Source: JABDMH01 sp965223165
GTDB taxonomy: Bacteria > Bacteroidota > Bacteroidia > Chitinophagales > Saprospiraceae
Length of the DNA: 64,000 bases
NCBI GenBank assembly: GCA_965223165.1
Contig: CBDCVQ010000007.1
Span: 1-64,000 of the forward strand
Direction of reading: 5' to 3'
Positions 7,852-21,735 of the stretch are shown piece after piece. A program made the translations under genes and the position numbers. Position 1 is the first letter of the stretch. Each line of letters starts with the position of its first letter. The notes below the pieces were generated by a model that saw nothing but the letters and a program-made list of their open reading frames with translations, searched no databases and was not told the origin of the DNA.

Positions 7852-10800
7852 CTATCGAGGGCGATGGACGGTACGCATTTCGCTAGGGGGATGACCAAAA
7901 GCCTCCTTGAAGACCCTGGTGAAGTAACTTGGGTCGGTAAAACCTGCGGCATAGGAGATCTCTGCCACGGTTCGATCTGTAGTGTCCAACATGGCTTTGG
8001 CCTCTGACAGACGCACCTGCCTTATGTAGACACTCACAGAGTGTCCGGTCAAGGCCTTCACCTTGCGGTATAGTTGCACTCTGCTCATGTGCACTTCCTT
8101 GGCTAAATCTGACACGGCTATCGACTCGCTTAGGTGGGCCAGGACAAAGCCCTCCAGGCGCTCCAGAAAAGGATGACTCATTGGCTTGACACCACGGCCC
8201 ATCGAACCAATGCCGTACTTATCCTGCAGCAGCCTCCGCTGAGACAGCAGGCCTTGTACCCTAATCTGCAGTTCTTCCGGATCAAAGGGCTTAGTGAGGT
8301 ACGCATCCGCTCCGGCAAGTAGGCCCTGCTTCTTCTCAGCTTGTGTAGCCTTGGCCGTCAGCATGATGATGGGGATGTGATTAGTCACGTGACTGGCCCT
8401 GAGCTTCTCTGTGAGAGAATATCCATCGAGCTGGGGCATCATCACATCCGTGACGATCAGGTCAGGCACGTGCTCTTGAGCCATTTGCAGGCCTTTTGCC
8501 CCGTCGCTGGCTTGCAGGACCTGGAAGCCGGGCAGACAAAGTCGCAAATAACGCAGCACATCCTCATGATCTTCGACAAGCAGGATCGTGGCCGAGCCGG
8601 CTGAGAGAACATCCGCCAGTTTATGCGCGTCGGTTGGCATCAGGTTAGGCATTTCAGCATCCAGACGGACAGGCTCAGCCCGAGCCGCCTGTTGGGTGAT
8701 CGGGAGCAGAATACGGAATAGGCTGCCCTGCCCGATCTGACTCTCAGCGGTGACCTCGCCGCCCATCATCTGAATCCATTGTCGTACCATAGCTAGTCCT
8801 AGACCACTACCCGTGCCCCGGTAGGACTGTGAGCCCTGGTAGTAGGACTCAAAAATGTGGGGCAGGTCCTCGGAAGAAATGCCGACGCCATTGTCCTCCA
8901 CAGTGAGCTCCAAATGCTGCAGACGCCCCAGGCCAACCCGAGCCGCCTGCACCCTGATGATGCCCCCTTCCTCCGTAAACTTGAAAGCATTGGAGACCAG
9001 ATTGGCGATCACATCTTTGAGATACGGTGGATCAAAGTCCATGATGATCTGATCAGGATCAGCGGTAAAGACAAGCTCGATATCACGGGATTGGGCAAAG
9101 GCCGAAAAGGCGTCCAACACATAGCGCATATAGGAAATAGCATCCGCTAGTATCGGTCGGAAGCGTATCGCATTGTTCTGAAGCTTGCTGAGATCAAGAA
9201 TCTGATTGACTTGATGTAGCAGGTGCCGACTGTTCCGATCGATGGCATCCAGATGATCTTGGTCGACTCTGTCGGAGCTCCTTCCACGCAGGTAGCGTGC
9301 CAATCCCTGGATGACGCTAAGGGGTGTACGAAACTCATGAGATATCCGGGTGAAAAAGTCTGACTTGGCACGATCCAACTGGCGAAGGCTATCAGCCTCT
9401 AATTTATTGATACTCAACTGATGTCGCATGCGCTCGCGCAGCACCAAGGTACGATTGATACCAAGCAGGAGCGATACGAAGAGGAGACCCCACCCTACCC
9501 TGGCCACATGGGTGTCGTACCAGGGAGTAGCTACTATGACGGTCAAGGGCAAGGCAGGTTTGCTCCAAGTGCCATTTTGATCCCCTACCATAACGTGAAA
9601 TTGATAGGTGCCGGAACGTACATCGTTATAGCTCGCAGTGCGACCCATGCCACTTTTTACCCAGTCCTGATCGACTCCTGCCAACCGGTATTTGAACTGC
9701 TGCGGTGAGATAAAGCCCGTCTTGGGTGCACTAAATGAGATAGAAAAAAAGTTCTCGCGGGGCTTTAGTCGTACAGCCTGCTGGCCCCAGCCCTTGGCGA
9801 ATGGCCGCTGTTGGTCCCGCACCCGGAACGCCGTAAGAATCGGGGGATCAATAGTATATGTCAAGTCAGCGCGAAGTTCCCTAGGATTGAAGTGAACAAA
9901 TCCACCGGACACACCGAAAAATATCTCTCCGGACTTCATTTTGGTAAACCATACTCCTTGCCGACTGACCGGCAAATACTTGGTGTCGGGATAGGAATTG
10001 ATTTGAATCTCGCCCGGATTTATCGCAGGAAAAAATGAACTCAGTCCTTCTGACGTCCATGTCCAGATGAAACCGTCGTCATCAAGGATCATATCATAGA
10101 TGCGACCTGAGGGCAGTCCGCTGGCCAGGTCCAATTTGGTCAATATCTTCTCCTCTGCCGGATCATAGCAGGCGATACCGCCACCAAAGTTTCCGGTCCA
10201 CAATCGACCCTGTCCGTCGAAAAGTAGTGCCTTGAAATTGGGGCTGTTAAAGCCTCCGAGATCCCCACGCTGGGCGAGACAGGTGACTTTTTGCGACTTG
10301 GGATCTATCTTGTAGAGTCCGTTTTCCTGACCCAGCCAAAGCTCTCCCTCGGGGCCTAAAGCCAGATCATGTGTCCATCGATGCCGCAAGCCGTTGGAAT
10401 CAACTCCACCCTCATACAGTATGACTGTGTCACTATGGTGCAAGACTCCCAGACCCCAAGCAATCGACCAAAAACCATTAGAATCATTAAGAACCTCATT
10501 GACATTCCTGACCGCCGGCGGTACGGCAATGGCATTGGGGGTCAATGCTTTACCCGCAATATCGATAGATGAAAAGCCGCGGTTACTACTGACATACAGG
10601 TTACCACCATGATCAAATATGTCATATCCATAGAGTGCTGGGTGAGAGAAGGCGATCTCATCATATAGGTCCTGCTCGCGGTCCCAGATCCACAAGGCTG
10701 GCCCCCTAAAGAAAGAAAGGATATACAATGACTCAGAAAGTGCATAGACGTCAGACATGCGCCACTCCGACTTGTCCTGCATCTGGGAGGTAAACAGATG

Positions 10801-11862
10801 TACACTCAATTGGTCACTGTCAGGTCGCAGATAGAATAAGCTGGTTCGATCAGCACCAGCCCAAAGCTCACCTCTTGAGTTGCTATGGATCGCTCGCACA
10901 TGGTCGGTCTCGAGCACCGTAGATCGGTGGAGAGCAAAATCATAGCTTCCGGTCGTTTTGTCGAATATGCCAATGCCTCGATTGGCACTGCCTACATACA
11001 ACTCTCGAGCGGTTTTGGGAGCCATATCAGATATACCGAAAGGTCTCTGGCCAAATGTGCTCAGTCTACCATCGATCTCGATAATTGTATCCAGCCCAAA
11101 GTAGGTCTTTTGCCTGTCCCGCAGATCTATGCGCAACAATCCTCCCCTGGAGGTCAGACCCACCCAAAGATGCTCTCGATCTTCAGCATCCCAAAGAAAC
11201 TTGCTCGGCGTCCAGCCCTCGCAGAAAAGCTGATCTCGAAAAGACTCAGAAGCTATGTCAAAAGCAAAGATGCCATCCACACAGCTGATCCAAAATAGAC
11301 CGGCCTCGTTGGGATCACCACGGATATCAAGGACATTGACGATGTGTCTTGGGTCTGGCAGATAGTCGGATAGTCGCCAGGTCCTGAAGGTGTCAGCTTC
11401 CTCGTCGAGAAGGTTTAGTTCGAAATCTTTAGTGAGCATCGCAATTCGGCCTGCCTGATCCTGCCCAATACTCACCACCCCATTGTTTGAGAGCGAAGGA
11501 TATGCATGCTGGTGGTAGTGTCGAAATCGCTCCCTGGCGAGATCCAGACAAGCTGCCCCCCGATAGTCCGCGTTGCAGCCGATCCACATGCGGTGCTGCC
11601 GATCGATAAACAGATCGTACGCGTAGTCGAAGGGAATAGATCCCTCTGCAGCACGGAAGACAGACACCTCCTGCCCATCATATTTTACTAACCCATCGCC
11701 GGTACCCAACCAGAGAAAGCCAAACGAATCCTGCTCAATGTCATAGATCGGATTGCGAGGCAACCCCTGCTGTACCGACAGGATATTGATGGGAGCCTGG
11801 CTAAACAGGCTGGTGGCTAGCGCGCCCAGGAGGGCTACCAGTCGGATCTTGCGGGCAGACAT
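7852..11862 (-). CDS. Hybrid two-component system: propeller sensor, histidine kinase, receiver, AraC regulator
   Basis: A 1336-residue one-piece signalling protein. In order: signal peptide (1-22); periplasmic two-propeller sensor of Reg_prop repeats to about residue 690 ('DSFGFLWLGTGDGLVKYDG', 'DDDGFIWTWTSEGLS'); Y_Y_Y domain (~690-775); membrane helix (~780-800); HisKA with 'ISHEFRTPLS' (His near 842); HATPase with 'NAFKFTEEGG' and 'GSGLGLAMV'; receiver with phosphoacceptor in 'IVTDVMMPQLDG' (~1142); and an AraC helix-turn-helix (~1240-1336, 'MSRVQLYRKVKALTG', 'FTDPSYFTRVFKEAFGHPPS'). All catalytic motifs are present. Known relatives sense polysaccharide fragments and turn on nearby uptake genes; no SusC/SusD pair is visible, so the ligand is unknown. 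The ATG at 11862 is preferred to a GTG at 11865. Confidence 0.95.
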   Translation of the reverse strand: MSARKIRLVALLGALATSLFSQAPINILSVQQGLPRNPIYDIEQDSFGFLWLGTGDGLVKYDGQEVSVFRAAEGSIPFDYAYDLFIDRQHRMWIGCNADYRGAACLDLARERFRHYHQHAYPSLSNNGVVSIGQDQAGRIAMLTKDFELNLLDEEADTFRTWRLSDYLPDPRHIVNVLDIRGDPNEAGLFWISCVDGIFAFDIASESFRDQLFCEGWTPSKFLWDAEDREHLWVGLTSRGGLLRIDLRDRQKTYFGLDTIIEIDGRLSTFGQRPFGISDMAPKTARELYVGSANRGIGIFDKTTGSYDFALHRSTVLETDHVRAIHSNSRGELWAGADRTSLFYLRPDSDQLSVHLFTSQMQDKSEWRMSDVYALSESLYILSFFRGPALWIWDREQDLYDEIAFSHPALYGYDIFDHGGNLYVSSNRGFSSIDIAGKALTPNAIAVPPAVRNVNEVLNDSNGFWSIAWGLGVLHHSDTVILYEGGVDSNGLRHRWTHDLALGPEGELWLGQENGLYKIDPKSQKVTCLAQRGDLGGFNSPNFKALLFDGQGRLWTGNFGGGIACYDPAEEKILTKLDLASGLPSGRIYDMILDDDGFIWTWTSEGLSSFFPAINPGEIQINSYPDTKYLPVSRQGVWFTKMKSGEIFFGVSGGFVHFNPRELRADLTYTIDPPILTAFRVRDQQRPFAKGWGQQAVRLKPRENFFSISFSAPKTGFISPQQFKYRLAGVDQDWVKSGMGRTASYNDVRSGTYQFHVMVGDQNGTWSKPALPLTVIVATPWYDTHVARVGWGLLFVSLLLGINRTLVLRERMRHQLSINKLEADSLRQLDRAKSDFFTRISHEFRTPLSVIQGLARYLRGRSSDRVDQDHLDAIDRNSRHLLHQVNQILDLSKLQNNAIRFRPILADAISYMRYVLDAFSAFAQSRDIELVFTADPDQIIMDFDPPYLKDVIANLVSNAFKFTEEGGIIRVQAARVGLGRLQHLELTVEDNGVGISSEDLPHIFESYYQGSQSYRGTGSGLGLAMVRQWIQMMGGEVTAESQIGQGSLFRILLPITQQAARAEPVRLDAEMPNLMPTDAHKLADVLSAGSATILLVEDHEDVLRYLRLCLPGFQVLQASDGAKGLQMAQEHVPDLIVTDVMMPQLDGYSLTEKLRASHVTNHIPIIMLTAKATQAEKKQGLLAGADAYLTKPFDPEELQIRVQGLLSQRRLLQDKYGIGSMGRGVKPMSHPFLERLEGFVLAHLSESIAVSDLAKEVHMSRVQLYRKVKALTGHSVSVYIRQVRLSEAKAMLDTTDRTVAEISYAAGFTDPSYFTRVFKEAFGHPPSEMRTVHRPR

Positions 11863-12021
11863 CACCGTTTCAGGGTTTGTCTAAACTTACGATTTATCTG
11901 CGAGCGATGGTCATCTTGGCTGCACACCGGCCGGGCTGGGGAAGTGCGCCGGTCGTGGTCACCAGGATAGTGGGTGCTAGCAAGGATCAGGGTTTGTCAG
12001 GCAGTGCCCTTGACCACCATC
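11863..12021. other. Intergenic region between regulator start and rRNA terminator
   Basis: No gene is seen. It must contain the promoter of the hybrid regulator on the minus strand, but no clear TAnnTTTG box was found. Confidence 0.4.
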
Positions 12022-12056
12022 AAAAAAGCCTGATAAGATTGGTTACTTATCAGGCT
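12022..12056 (-). terminator. Rho-independent terminator of the rRNA operon
   Basis: On the minus strand the arms AGCCTGATAAG and CTTATCAGGCT form a perfect 11-bp stem around a 12-nt loop, followed by TTTTTTG. It starts 13 bases after the end of the 5S gene. Confidence 0.9.
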
Positions 12057-12069
12057 AAGTGTAAAAAAA

Positions 12070-12177
12070 ATGGCGGCGACCTACTCTCCCGGATAGCTCC
12101 AGTACCATCAGCGCTGAAGGGCTTAACTTCTCTGTTCGGAATGGTAAGAGGTGGAACCCCTTCGCTATAACCACCAA
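12070..12177 (-). rRNA. rrf: 5S ribosomal RNA
   Basis: On the minus strand the sequence starts GGTGGTTATAGCG, contains the conserved CCATTCCGAACAGAGAAGTTAAGCC, cited here by its core CCGAACAGAGAAGTTAAG, and ends GTAGGTCGCCGCCA. The ends pair as the 5S terminal helix. Ends are estimated to within a few bases. It is the last gene of the operon, about 157 bp after the 23S gene. Confidence 0.95.
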
Positions 12178-12474
12178 AATCTTTCGAGCATTTCTGCTCT
12201 ATGTCTTTAACAATCAGGCCATTGTCTGATTGTGGATAGAAAAATTGAATAGGTTGGGAAGATAAAGCGCTTAGTCCAGAGACGAAGCATCGAATGTAGC
12301 GATGGTGAAATTCATCTTTACGAAAAAGATAAAAAAGGAAGCATTTGGGTAATTAGTACTACTCGGCTTCGACTGTCGCCAGCCTTCGACCTGTAGCCTA
12401 TCAACGTGGTCGTCTACCACAACCCTTTTACCCTGACGGCAAGCGTCAGGGAATGGAATACTCATCTTAGAGTT

Positions 12475-12507
<33 letters not shown>

Positions 12508-12675
12508 ATTCCGAACGTAGCTACCCAGCGGTGCACCTGGCGGTACAACTGGTACACTAGAGGTTCGTCCAACTCGGTCCTCTCGTACTAGAGTCAGATC
12601 TCTTCAATATTCCTGCGCCCACAACAGATAGGGACCGAACTGTCTTGCGACGTTCTGAACCCAGCTCGCGTGCCA

Positions 12676-12765
<90 letters not shown>

Positions 12766-12781
12766 ATGAGCTCTTGGGGGA

Positions 12782-12815
<34 letters not shown>

Positions 12816-12816
12816 T

Positions 12817-12855
<39 letters not shown>

Positions 12856-13283
12856 TAAGCCTAGTTTCCTACCTGATCGAGATGTCTCTCTCTCAGTCAA
12901 GCACCCTTTTACTTATACGCTCTACGTACCATTACCAACGGTACTGAGGGTACCTTTGCGAGCCTCCGTTACTCTTTTGGAGGCGACCACCCCAGTCAAA
13001 CTACCCACCACACACTGTCTCCCGAGGGTACGGGATTAGAACCTAAATACAGGAAGGGTGGTATTTCAAGGATGACTCCACCAACACTGGCGTGCCAGCT
13101 TCAAAGTCTCCCACCTATCCTACACATCCTGTATTCAAGCACAATGTGAAGCTGTAGTAAAGGTTCACGGGGTCTTTCCGTCCCGTTGCGGGTAATCGGC
13201 ATCTTCACCGATACTTCAATTTCACCGAGCTCGTGGTTGAGACAGTGCCCAGATCGTTGCACCATTCGTGCAGGTCGGAACTT

Positions 13284-14874
<1,591 letters not shown>

Positions 14875-16280
14875 AGTCAAGAGCTTCGCCGAAGCTAACC
14901 CCCTTCCTTAACCTTCCGGCACCGGGCAGGTGTCAGACCCTATACTTCATCTTTCGAGTTTGCAGAGTCCTGTGTTTTTGCTAAACAGTCGCCTGGGCCT
15001 CTTCACTGCGGCTCCATATGAATACAGAGCGTCTCTTCTCCCGAAGTTACGAGACCATTTTGCCTAGTTCCTTAACCACGAATCACTCGAGCGCCTTAGG
15101 ATACTCTCCTCGACTACCTGTGTCGGTTTACGGTACGGGCCGTATATACCTATAGCTTAGAGACTTTTCTTGGAAGTTCGCTTGGGGCCATTATTCCCGA
15201 TTTGCAAGCAAAACGGGATACTATCGCGGCTCAGCTCACTGGCGGATTTGCCTACCAGATCAACACCTTCTCGCTTCAACGACGTATTCCGTCACGTCGC
15301 AGGCCTTACGCACCTTCGTCCTCCCATCGCAGTATATACGGGTACTGGAATATTAACCAGTTTTCCATCGAGTTCGCCCTTCGGCTACCCCTTAGGTCCC
15401 GACTAACCCTGATCTGACTAGCATAGATCAAGGAACCCTTAGTCTTGCGGCGAACAGGAATCTCACCTGTTTTATCGTTACTCATGCCTACATTTTCTTT
15501 CCCGATTTCTCCAGCACGCCTCGCGGCATACCTTCGGCGAAATCGCGATGCTCCCCTACCTAATGACGATCCGAAGATTGTCATTACCATAGCTTCGGTG
15601 GTTTACTTGATGCCCGATTATTTTCCGCGCAAGAACGCTCGACTAGTGAGCTGTTACGCACTCTTTAAATGAATGGCTGCTTCCAAGCCAACATCCTAGC
15701 TGTCTCTGCATTCTCACCTCGTTCAATCCAACTTAGTAAACACTTGGGGAACCTTAGCTGATGGTCCTGGGTTGTTCCCCTCTCGGCTATGGACCTTAGC
15801 ACCCATAGCCTCACTGTGTATCTAGACTGTCATGGCATTCGGAGTTCATCAGGGGTTGGTAGGCGGTGAAGCCCCCTAGCCCTATTGGTAGCTCTACCTC
15901 CATGACATATAATACACGCTGCACCTAAATGCATTTCGGGGAGTACGAGCTATCTCCTGGTTTGATTGGCCTTTCACCCCTACCCACAGGTCATCCAAAC
16001 ATTTTTCAACATGTACTGGTTCGGCCCTCCACCCCGATACTATCGGGGCTTCAGCCTGCCCATGGGTAGATCACCAGGTTTCGCGTCTACCCCTGCTAGC
16101 TATGTCGCCCTATTCAGACTCGCTTTCGCTACGCCTCCTTCCCTGAAGGAATTAAACTTGCTAACAAGGTGTAACTCGTAGGCTCATTATGCAAAAGGCA
16201 CGCCGTCACACTGACGGTAACCGTCAGCGCTCCGACCGCTTGTAAGCGTATGGTTTCAGGTTCTTTTCACTCCCCTGCTT

Positions 16281-16311
<31 letters not shown>

Positions 16312-16795
16312 CGTTCACTATCGGTCTTCTGGAAGTATTTAGCCTTACCAGATGGTGCTGGCAGATTCACACAAAGTTTCACCGGCTTCGTGCTACTCAG
16401 GATACCCGCCTCTTGTTTTTGATTACGTGTACTGGACTATCACCATCTATGGTTTAGTTTTCCAAACCTAATTCCACTTTTCTTAAACAAGATTGCGCAG
16501 GTCCTACAACCCCTTGACCGGAAAACCGACCAAGGTTTGGGCTAATTCGCGTTCGCTCGCCACTACTTACGAAATCACTATTGTTTTCTCTTCCTCCAGG
16601 TACTTAGATGTTTCAGTTCCCTGGGTTCTCCCCCCGATTCCTCGGGGTATGTAGTCTTCAACTACATGGGTTTTCCCATTCGGACATCTACGGATCAAAG
16701 CTCGTTTGCAGCTCCCCGTAGCTTATCGCAGCTTACCACGTCCTTCGTCGTCTCCAGAAGCCTAGGCATTCCCCATACGCCCTTATTTGCTTCCT

Positions 16796-17013
16796 AGCTC
16801 TTTATTCACCGCTATATTCTCTACCTCAATATCTCTATCCTCAGCGCTTTATTAATTCTTCCCAACTATTCAAAGAACTTCTATCGATCATCCTACTCCC
16901 TTTACTACCCAGGGACCAGGTATGATGCTATTGATATTTCTTTATTCAAAATGACAAGGGGAATGGGTAAGGAAAGAAGGGAGGTTGAGAGAAGACTGGC
17001 TTTCAGTCTCTTA
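16796..17013 (-). other. 16S-23S internal spacer without tRNA genes
   Basis: About 218 bp between the 16S 3' end and 23S 5' start. No cloverleaf, TTC-loop box or CCA-adjacent acceptor stem is visible on the transcribed strand, so the usual tRNA-Ile and tRNA-Ala genes are absent. A short inverted repeat (AAGAGACTGAAAG/CTTTCAGTCTCTT type) directly follows the 16S 3' end and may belong to the processing stem. Confidence 0.75.
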
Positions 17014-18548
<1,535 letters not shown>

Positions 18549-18776
18549 CTCTTACTATTCTTAGTTATTATCATACTACATACCTTAAATACATAGCACA
18601 ACAATTCTGTCCGCTCAGCTCCTCTCTTCCTCTTTTCTTCTTTCCTTACCCATCCTTGTCAATGAACTTTCTCGCTCCTCTAGTACTACCACCTCCTCAT
18701 CTATAATCCCCTCCGGTCAATCGATCAAATCCTCTTGCAGAACCAATCAATTGCACACTTCCGTACTAAGCGGCTG
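18549..18776 (-). other. rRNA leader region
   Basis: About 220 bp of transcribed leader between the promoter and the 16S gene. It is pyrimidine-rich on the plus strand and holds no reading frame or tRNA that I can support. Confidence 0.5.
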
Positions 18777-18807
18777 CAAATATAGAGTTTGCTTATTCAA
18801 TTGCAAA
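18777..18807 (-). promoter_or_regulatory. Promoter of the rRNA operon
   Basis: On the minus strand TTTG is followed after exactly 19 bases by TATATTTG, a full match to the Bacteroidota promoter (-33 TTTG, -7 TAnnTTTG). A single such promoter is seen. The flanking sequence upstream is A/T-rich. Confidence 0.85.
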
Positions 18808-18931
18808 CTTTAAATGCAGTAAATAAAACTTTTCCTGAAAAAAAATCAGACCGGCTCTGAAGATCGATAAAAGCTGACGCATTGTCAACCCTCCATCCGG
18901 CTTCAGGACCTGATTTTCCTAGCAAAAACTC

Positions 18932-20863
18932 CTATTTCTTGTCTTGTTTTTTCTCATCCTCATTGAGCTGCTCTTTGAGCTGCGCCAATGCATCCAGATC
19001 GCCCAAAGTGGTCTTCTCCAATTTGGACTGCTGTTTTCTCACCACACGACGGGTACTTTCACGTTCGCCCCGACGATCACTCTTGACCTTGTGGTCGGCC
19101 TCACGCTGGATATCCTCCAGATATCGCAGATGCGACACGAGGATGCGCTTATCATCCCGGTTAAACTCGATCACCTTGACCGTGAGCGACTCTTCGACCT
19201 CGGCCAGCTTGCCGTCCTCCTTCTTGATATGTCTGATCGGCGCAAAGGCTTCCAGACCATAGGGCAACTGGACTATGGCTCCGCGGTCTTCTTTCTTGAC
19301 GACGGTGGCTTCGTGATAAGAACCAATGGGAAATACCTGCTCGAAGGTATCCCAAGGATTCTCCTCGATCTGCTTGTGTCCCAACGACAGCTTTCTACTG
19401 TCCTTATCTATTTCCAGAATGACAATTTCAACATCTTGTCCCACCTTGGTAAATTCCGAAGGATGTGCGTACCGCTTGGTCCAAGATAGGTCTGATATGT
19501 GCACCATGCCTCCGATACCTTCTTCGAGCTCCACAAAGACGCCGTAGGGGGTGAGGTTCTTGACTTCACCAGTGTGGCGGCTATCGATTGGAAATCTCTT
19601 CTCGATTTCTTCCCAAGGATCATTGGTCAGTTGTTTTAGACTGAGGGACATCTTCCGATCCTCGCGGCTGATGGTCACAATCTTCGACTCATACTCCTGG
19701 TCGACCTTGAAGAAGTCACGTGCATTGACGGGTTGATTGCTCCAGGAGACTTCGGATACGTGGATCAATCCCTCCACGCCCGGAGTGATCTCCAAGAATG
19801 CTCCATAGTCCTCGATATTGACAATGCGACCCTTGACCGTGGACCCCTCCACAATCTTCTCATCCAATGTATCCCAGGGGTGGTCTTGGAGCTGCTTCAA
19901 TCCCAGTGAGATCCGCTTCTTGTTCTCGTCAAAATCCAGGACCACGACATTGAGCTTCTGATTTAGCTCGAGCACTTCATTGGGATGGCTGATCCTGCCC
20001 CATGATATATCAGTGATATACAGGAGTCCGTCGATGCCACCCAGATCCATAAAAGCGCCAAAGTCTGTGATGTTCTTGACAATACCTTCCAGCACCTGTC
20101 CTTTTTCCAGGCTGGCAATGATGTGATCTCTCTGTTCTGCCAGATCGCTCTCGATGAGGGCCTTGTGTGAAATCACCGCATTCTTTATGGCCTCATTGAT
20201 CTTCACCACTTTAAATTCCATGGTCTTGCCCACGTACGAATCGTAGTCGATGACCGGCTTGATATCAATCTGAGATCCTGGCAAGAATGTCTCTAGTCCA
20301 CCACAATCTGCGATCAATCCTCCTTTGGTCTTGCTCACCACCGTACCCTTGATGATCGTACCGTTTTTGTAGCTATCGACGATGTCTTCCCACGCCCGGA
20401 GCAACTTGGCCTTGCGGCGCGAGAGCACCAACTGTCCGCGTTCGTCCTCCTGCTTCTCCACATATACGTCTACATCGTCACCAATCTTCAGGTCGGGATT
20501 GTCCCGAAATTCAGAGAGCGAAACCAGACCGTCGGACTTGTAATTTATATCAAGTACCACATCACCCGCGTGAATGGAGGTGACGGTACCTTTTACAATT
20601 TCGTTTTCGCTGATGGAGGAGAGGGATGACTCATAGTCTTGGAGATATTGTTCGATTTCTTGCTCGTTGTAGGCGAGTAGATTCTTCTTGCCCAGCGACC
20701 AATCAAAATCATCGTGTGCGGACTTTTCTTCTTGGACCGCTTCCTCTTTGGTCTCTTGCGTAGGCTGCTCCTCTTGCGCTACTGCCTCGGACTTATCTTC
20801 GGTTGTCACTTCCGTAGTTTCGACCTCTTCGGTCTCCGATACTTGATCTTTTTCTTCTAACAT
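18932..20863 (-). CDS. rpsA: 30S ribosomal protein bS1
   Basis: A 643-residue protein with six S1 (OB-fold) RNA-binding repeats, recognisable by recurring signatures: 'VKGTVTSIHAGDVVLDI', 'IKGTVVSKTKGGLIADCGG', 'LEGIVKNITDFGAFMDLGG', 'VKGRIVNIEDYGAFLEI', 'HTGEVKNLTPYGVFVELEEG', 'HEATVVKKEDRGAIVQL'. An acidic N-terminal extension (~70 residues, rich in Glu/Thr) precedes the first repeat, and a basic Lys/Arg-rich tail ends it. bS1 binds mRNA on the small subunit. The ATG at 20863 is chosen; a TTG four codons upstream is less likely. It stands alone on its strand. Confidence 0.96.
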   Translation of the reverse strand: MLEEKDQVSETEEVETTEVTTEDKSEAVAQEEQPTQETKEEAVQEEKSAHDDFDWSLGKKNLLAYNEQEIEQYLQDYESSLSSISENEIVKGTVTSIHAGDVVLDINYKSDGLVSLSEFRDNPDLKIGDDVDVYVEKQEDERGQLVLSRRKAKLLRAWEDIVDSYKNGTIIKGTVVSKTKGGLIADCGGLETFLPGSQIDIKPVIDYDSYVGKTMEFKVVKINEAIKNAVISHKALIESDLAEQRDHIIASLEKGQVLEGIVKNITDFGAFMDLGGIDGLLYITDISWGRISHPNEVLELNQKLNVVVLDFDENKKRISLGLKQLQDHPWDTLDEKIVEGSTVKGRIVNIEDYGAFLEITPGVEGLIHVSEVSWSNQPVNARDFFKVDQEYESKIVTISREDRKMSLSLKQLTNDPWEEIEKRFPIDSRHTGEVKNLTPYGVFVELEEGIGGMVHISDLSWTKRYAHPSEFTKVGQDVEIVILEIDKDSRKLSLGHKQIEENPWDTFEQVFPIGSYHEATVVKKEDRGAIVQLPYGLEAFAPIRHIKKEDGKLAEVEESLTVKVIEFNRDDKRILVSHLRYLEDIQREADHKVKSDRRGERESTRRVVRKQQSKLEKTTLGDLDALAQLKEQLNEDEKKQDKK

Positions 20864-20938
20864 CTTGAAAATCAAGCGATTTGTACCCGACTCTTACGGG
20901 TTAGGTTAAGAAATAATTTTTAGCGGGGCAAAGGTAAC

Positions 20939-20946
20939 ATAAATTG
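20939..20946 (-). promoter_or_regulatory. Probable -7 element of rpsA
   Basis: TACCTTTG on the minus strand fits TAnnTTTG and lies ~76 bp upstream of the rpsA start. No good TTTG is present 19-21 bases further upstream. Confidence 0.45.
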
Positions 20947-21004
20947 GCCAGAAGATTTTCCCTTCTCTGCACCTGATTCAGAGCAATCGCATTAAGGTTG
21001 CAGG

Positions 21005-21150
21005 GTGACGGCGAGCTACCAATGGCGTTTGGCGGGGACGCCAGATGCGGCCTGATCTGGGATGTGGGGCCTTGGAGGTTAGTTGCCGTTGAAATAGCTC
21101 AACAACAGCATCCTGGCCATGTCAGGCGTCCCCGCCTGGCACATATTAGT
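21005..21150 (+). repeat. Dispersed intergenic repeat, copy 1
   Basis: About 146 bp that aligns, with many substitutions but few gaps, to the reverse complement of 49125-49270. Shared blocks include GGCGTTTGGCGG, GGCCTGATCTGGG and a GTCAGxCGTCCxCGCCTG block near the end. No reading frame is shared, so this is likely a non-coding mobile or structural repeat. Confidence 0.65.
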
Positions 21151-21735
21151 TAGTAAGATCATGACAGCGGGTAGTCGTCCTAAGTGAGTTCATCTAATGG
21201 CAGGAGACACCTTCCAATAATCCGATGGATAATCGCATTGGGATATTGGACGTTTTCGGAATATCGCAGATATCGATGGATGCGCCCTCTGATCTTAGGA
21301 TCTACGTCCCAGGGTGGCAAGATTCTGTGCCAATTGTTGGACTATCCCTCATCAATTAGGTTAAATCTCTAATACGAACAAAATTTCTTGCGCAAAGAAA
21401 GACGGGCTCTAAACACCGCTCCGGCCACCCGACATAACCTTCTTTAATCGGTCCACTCATGTATAGCAAAACCCGCTTAACGCCCTCAAAACAATTCCTA
21501 AACGCATAACTATTTAATTACATAGAATGTGGTGAGCGCCGGCAAGAAATGGCGATCCACGCACCAAATTGTGCCCCGTTTAGCCACATTTTACGATAGT
21601 TTGTAGTTGTAATACTACACCCCTGCAGAACTCTTTTGGTCCGATTTTTGGGCGGTTGTCCGTGGGTTATTCCGTCAAAAGGTTGCGCTCCTCATAGTGG
21701 AGCACGACCCTTTATTGTATACACAAACCAAAGCT
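21151..21735. other. Intergenic region upstream of the giant secreted-protein locus
   Basis: 585 bp without a supported gene. At 21683-21711 an imperfect hairpin (GGTTGCGCTCC with GGAGCACGACC, one mismatch and one GU pair) lies in the presumed leader of the following gene. A 62-codon frame at 21184 has no recognisable features. Confidence 0.4.

Noticed and set aside
21184..21372. 62-codon frame in the intergenic region
   Set aside because: Trp/Arg-rich with no features; no neighbour or signal supports it.
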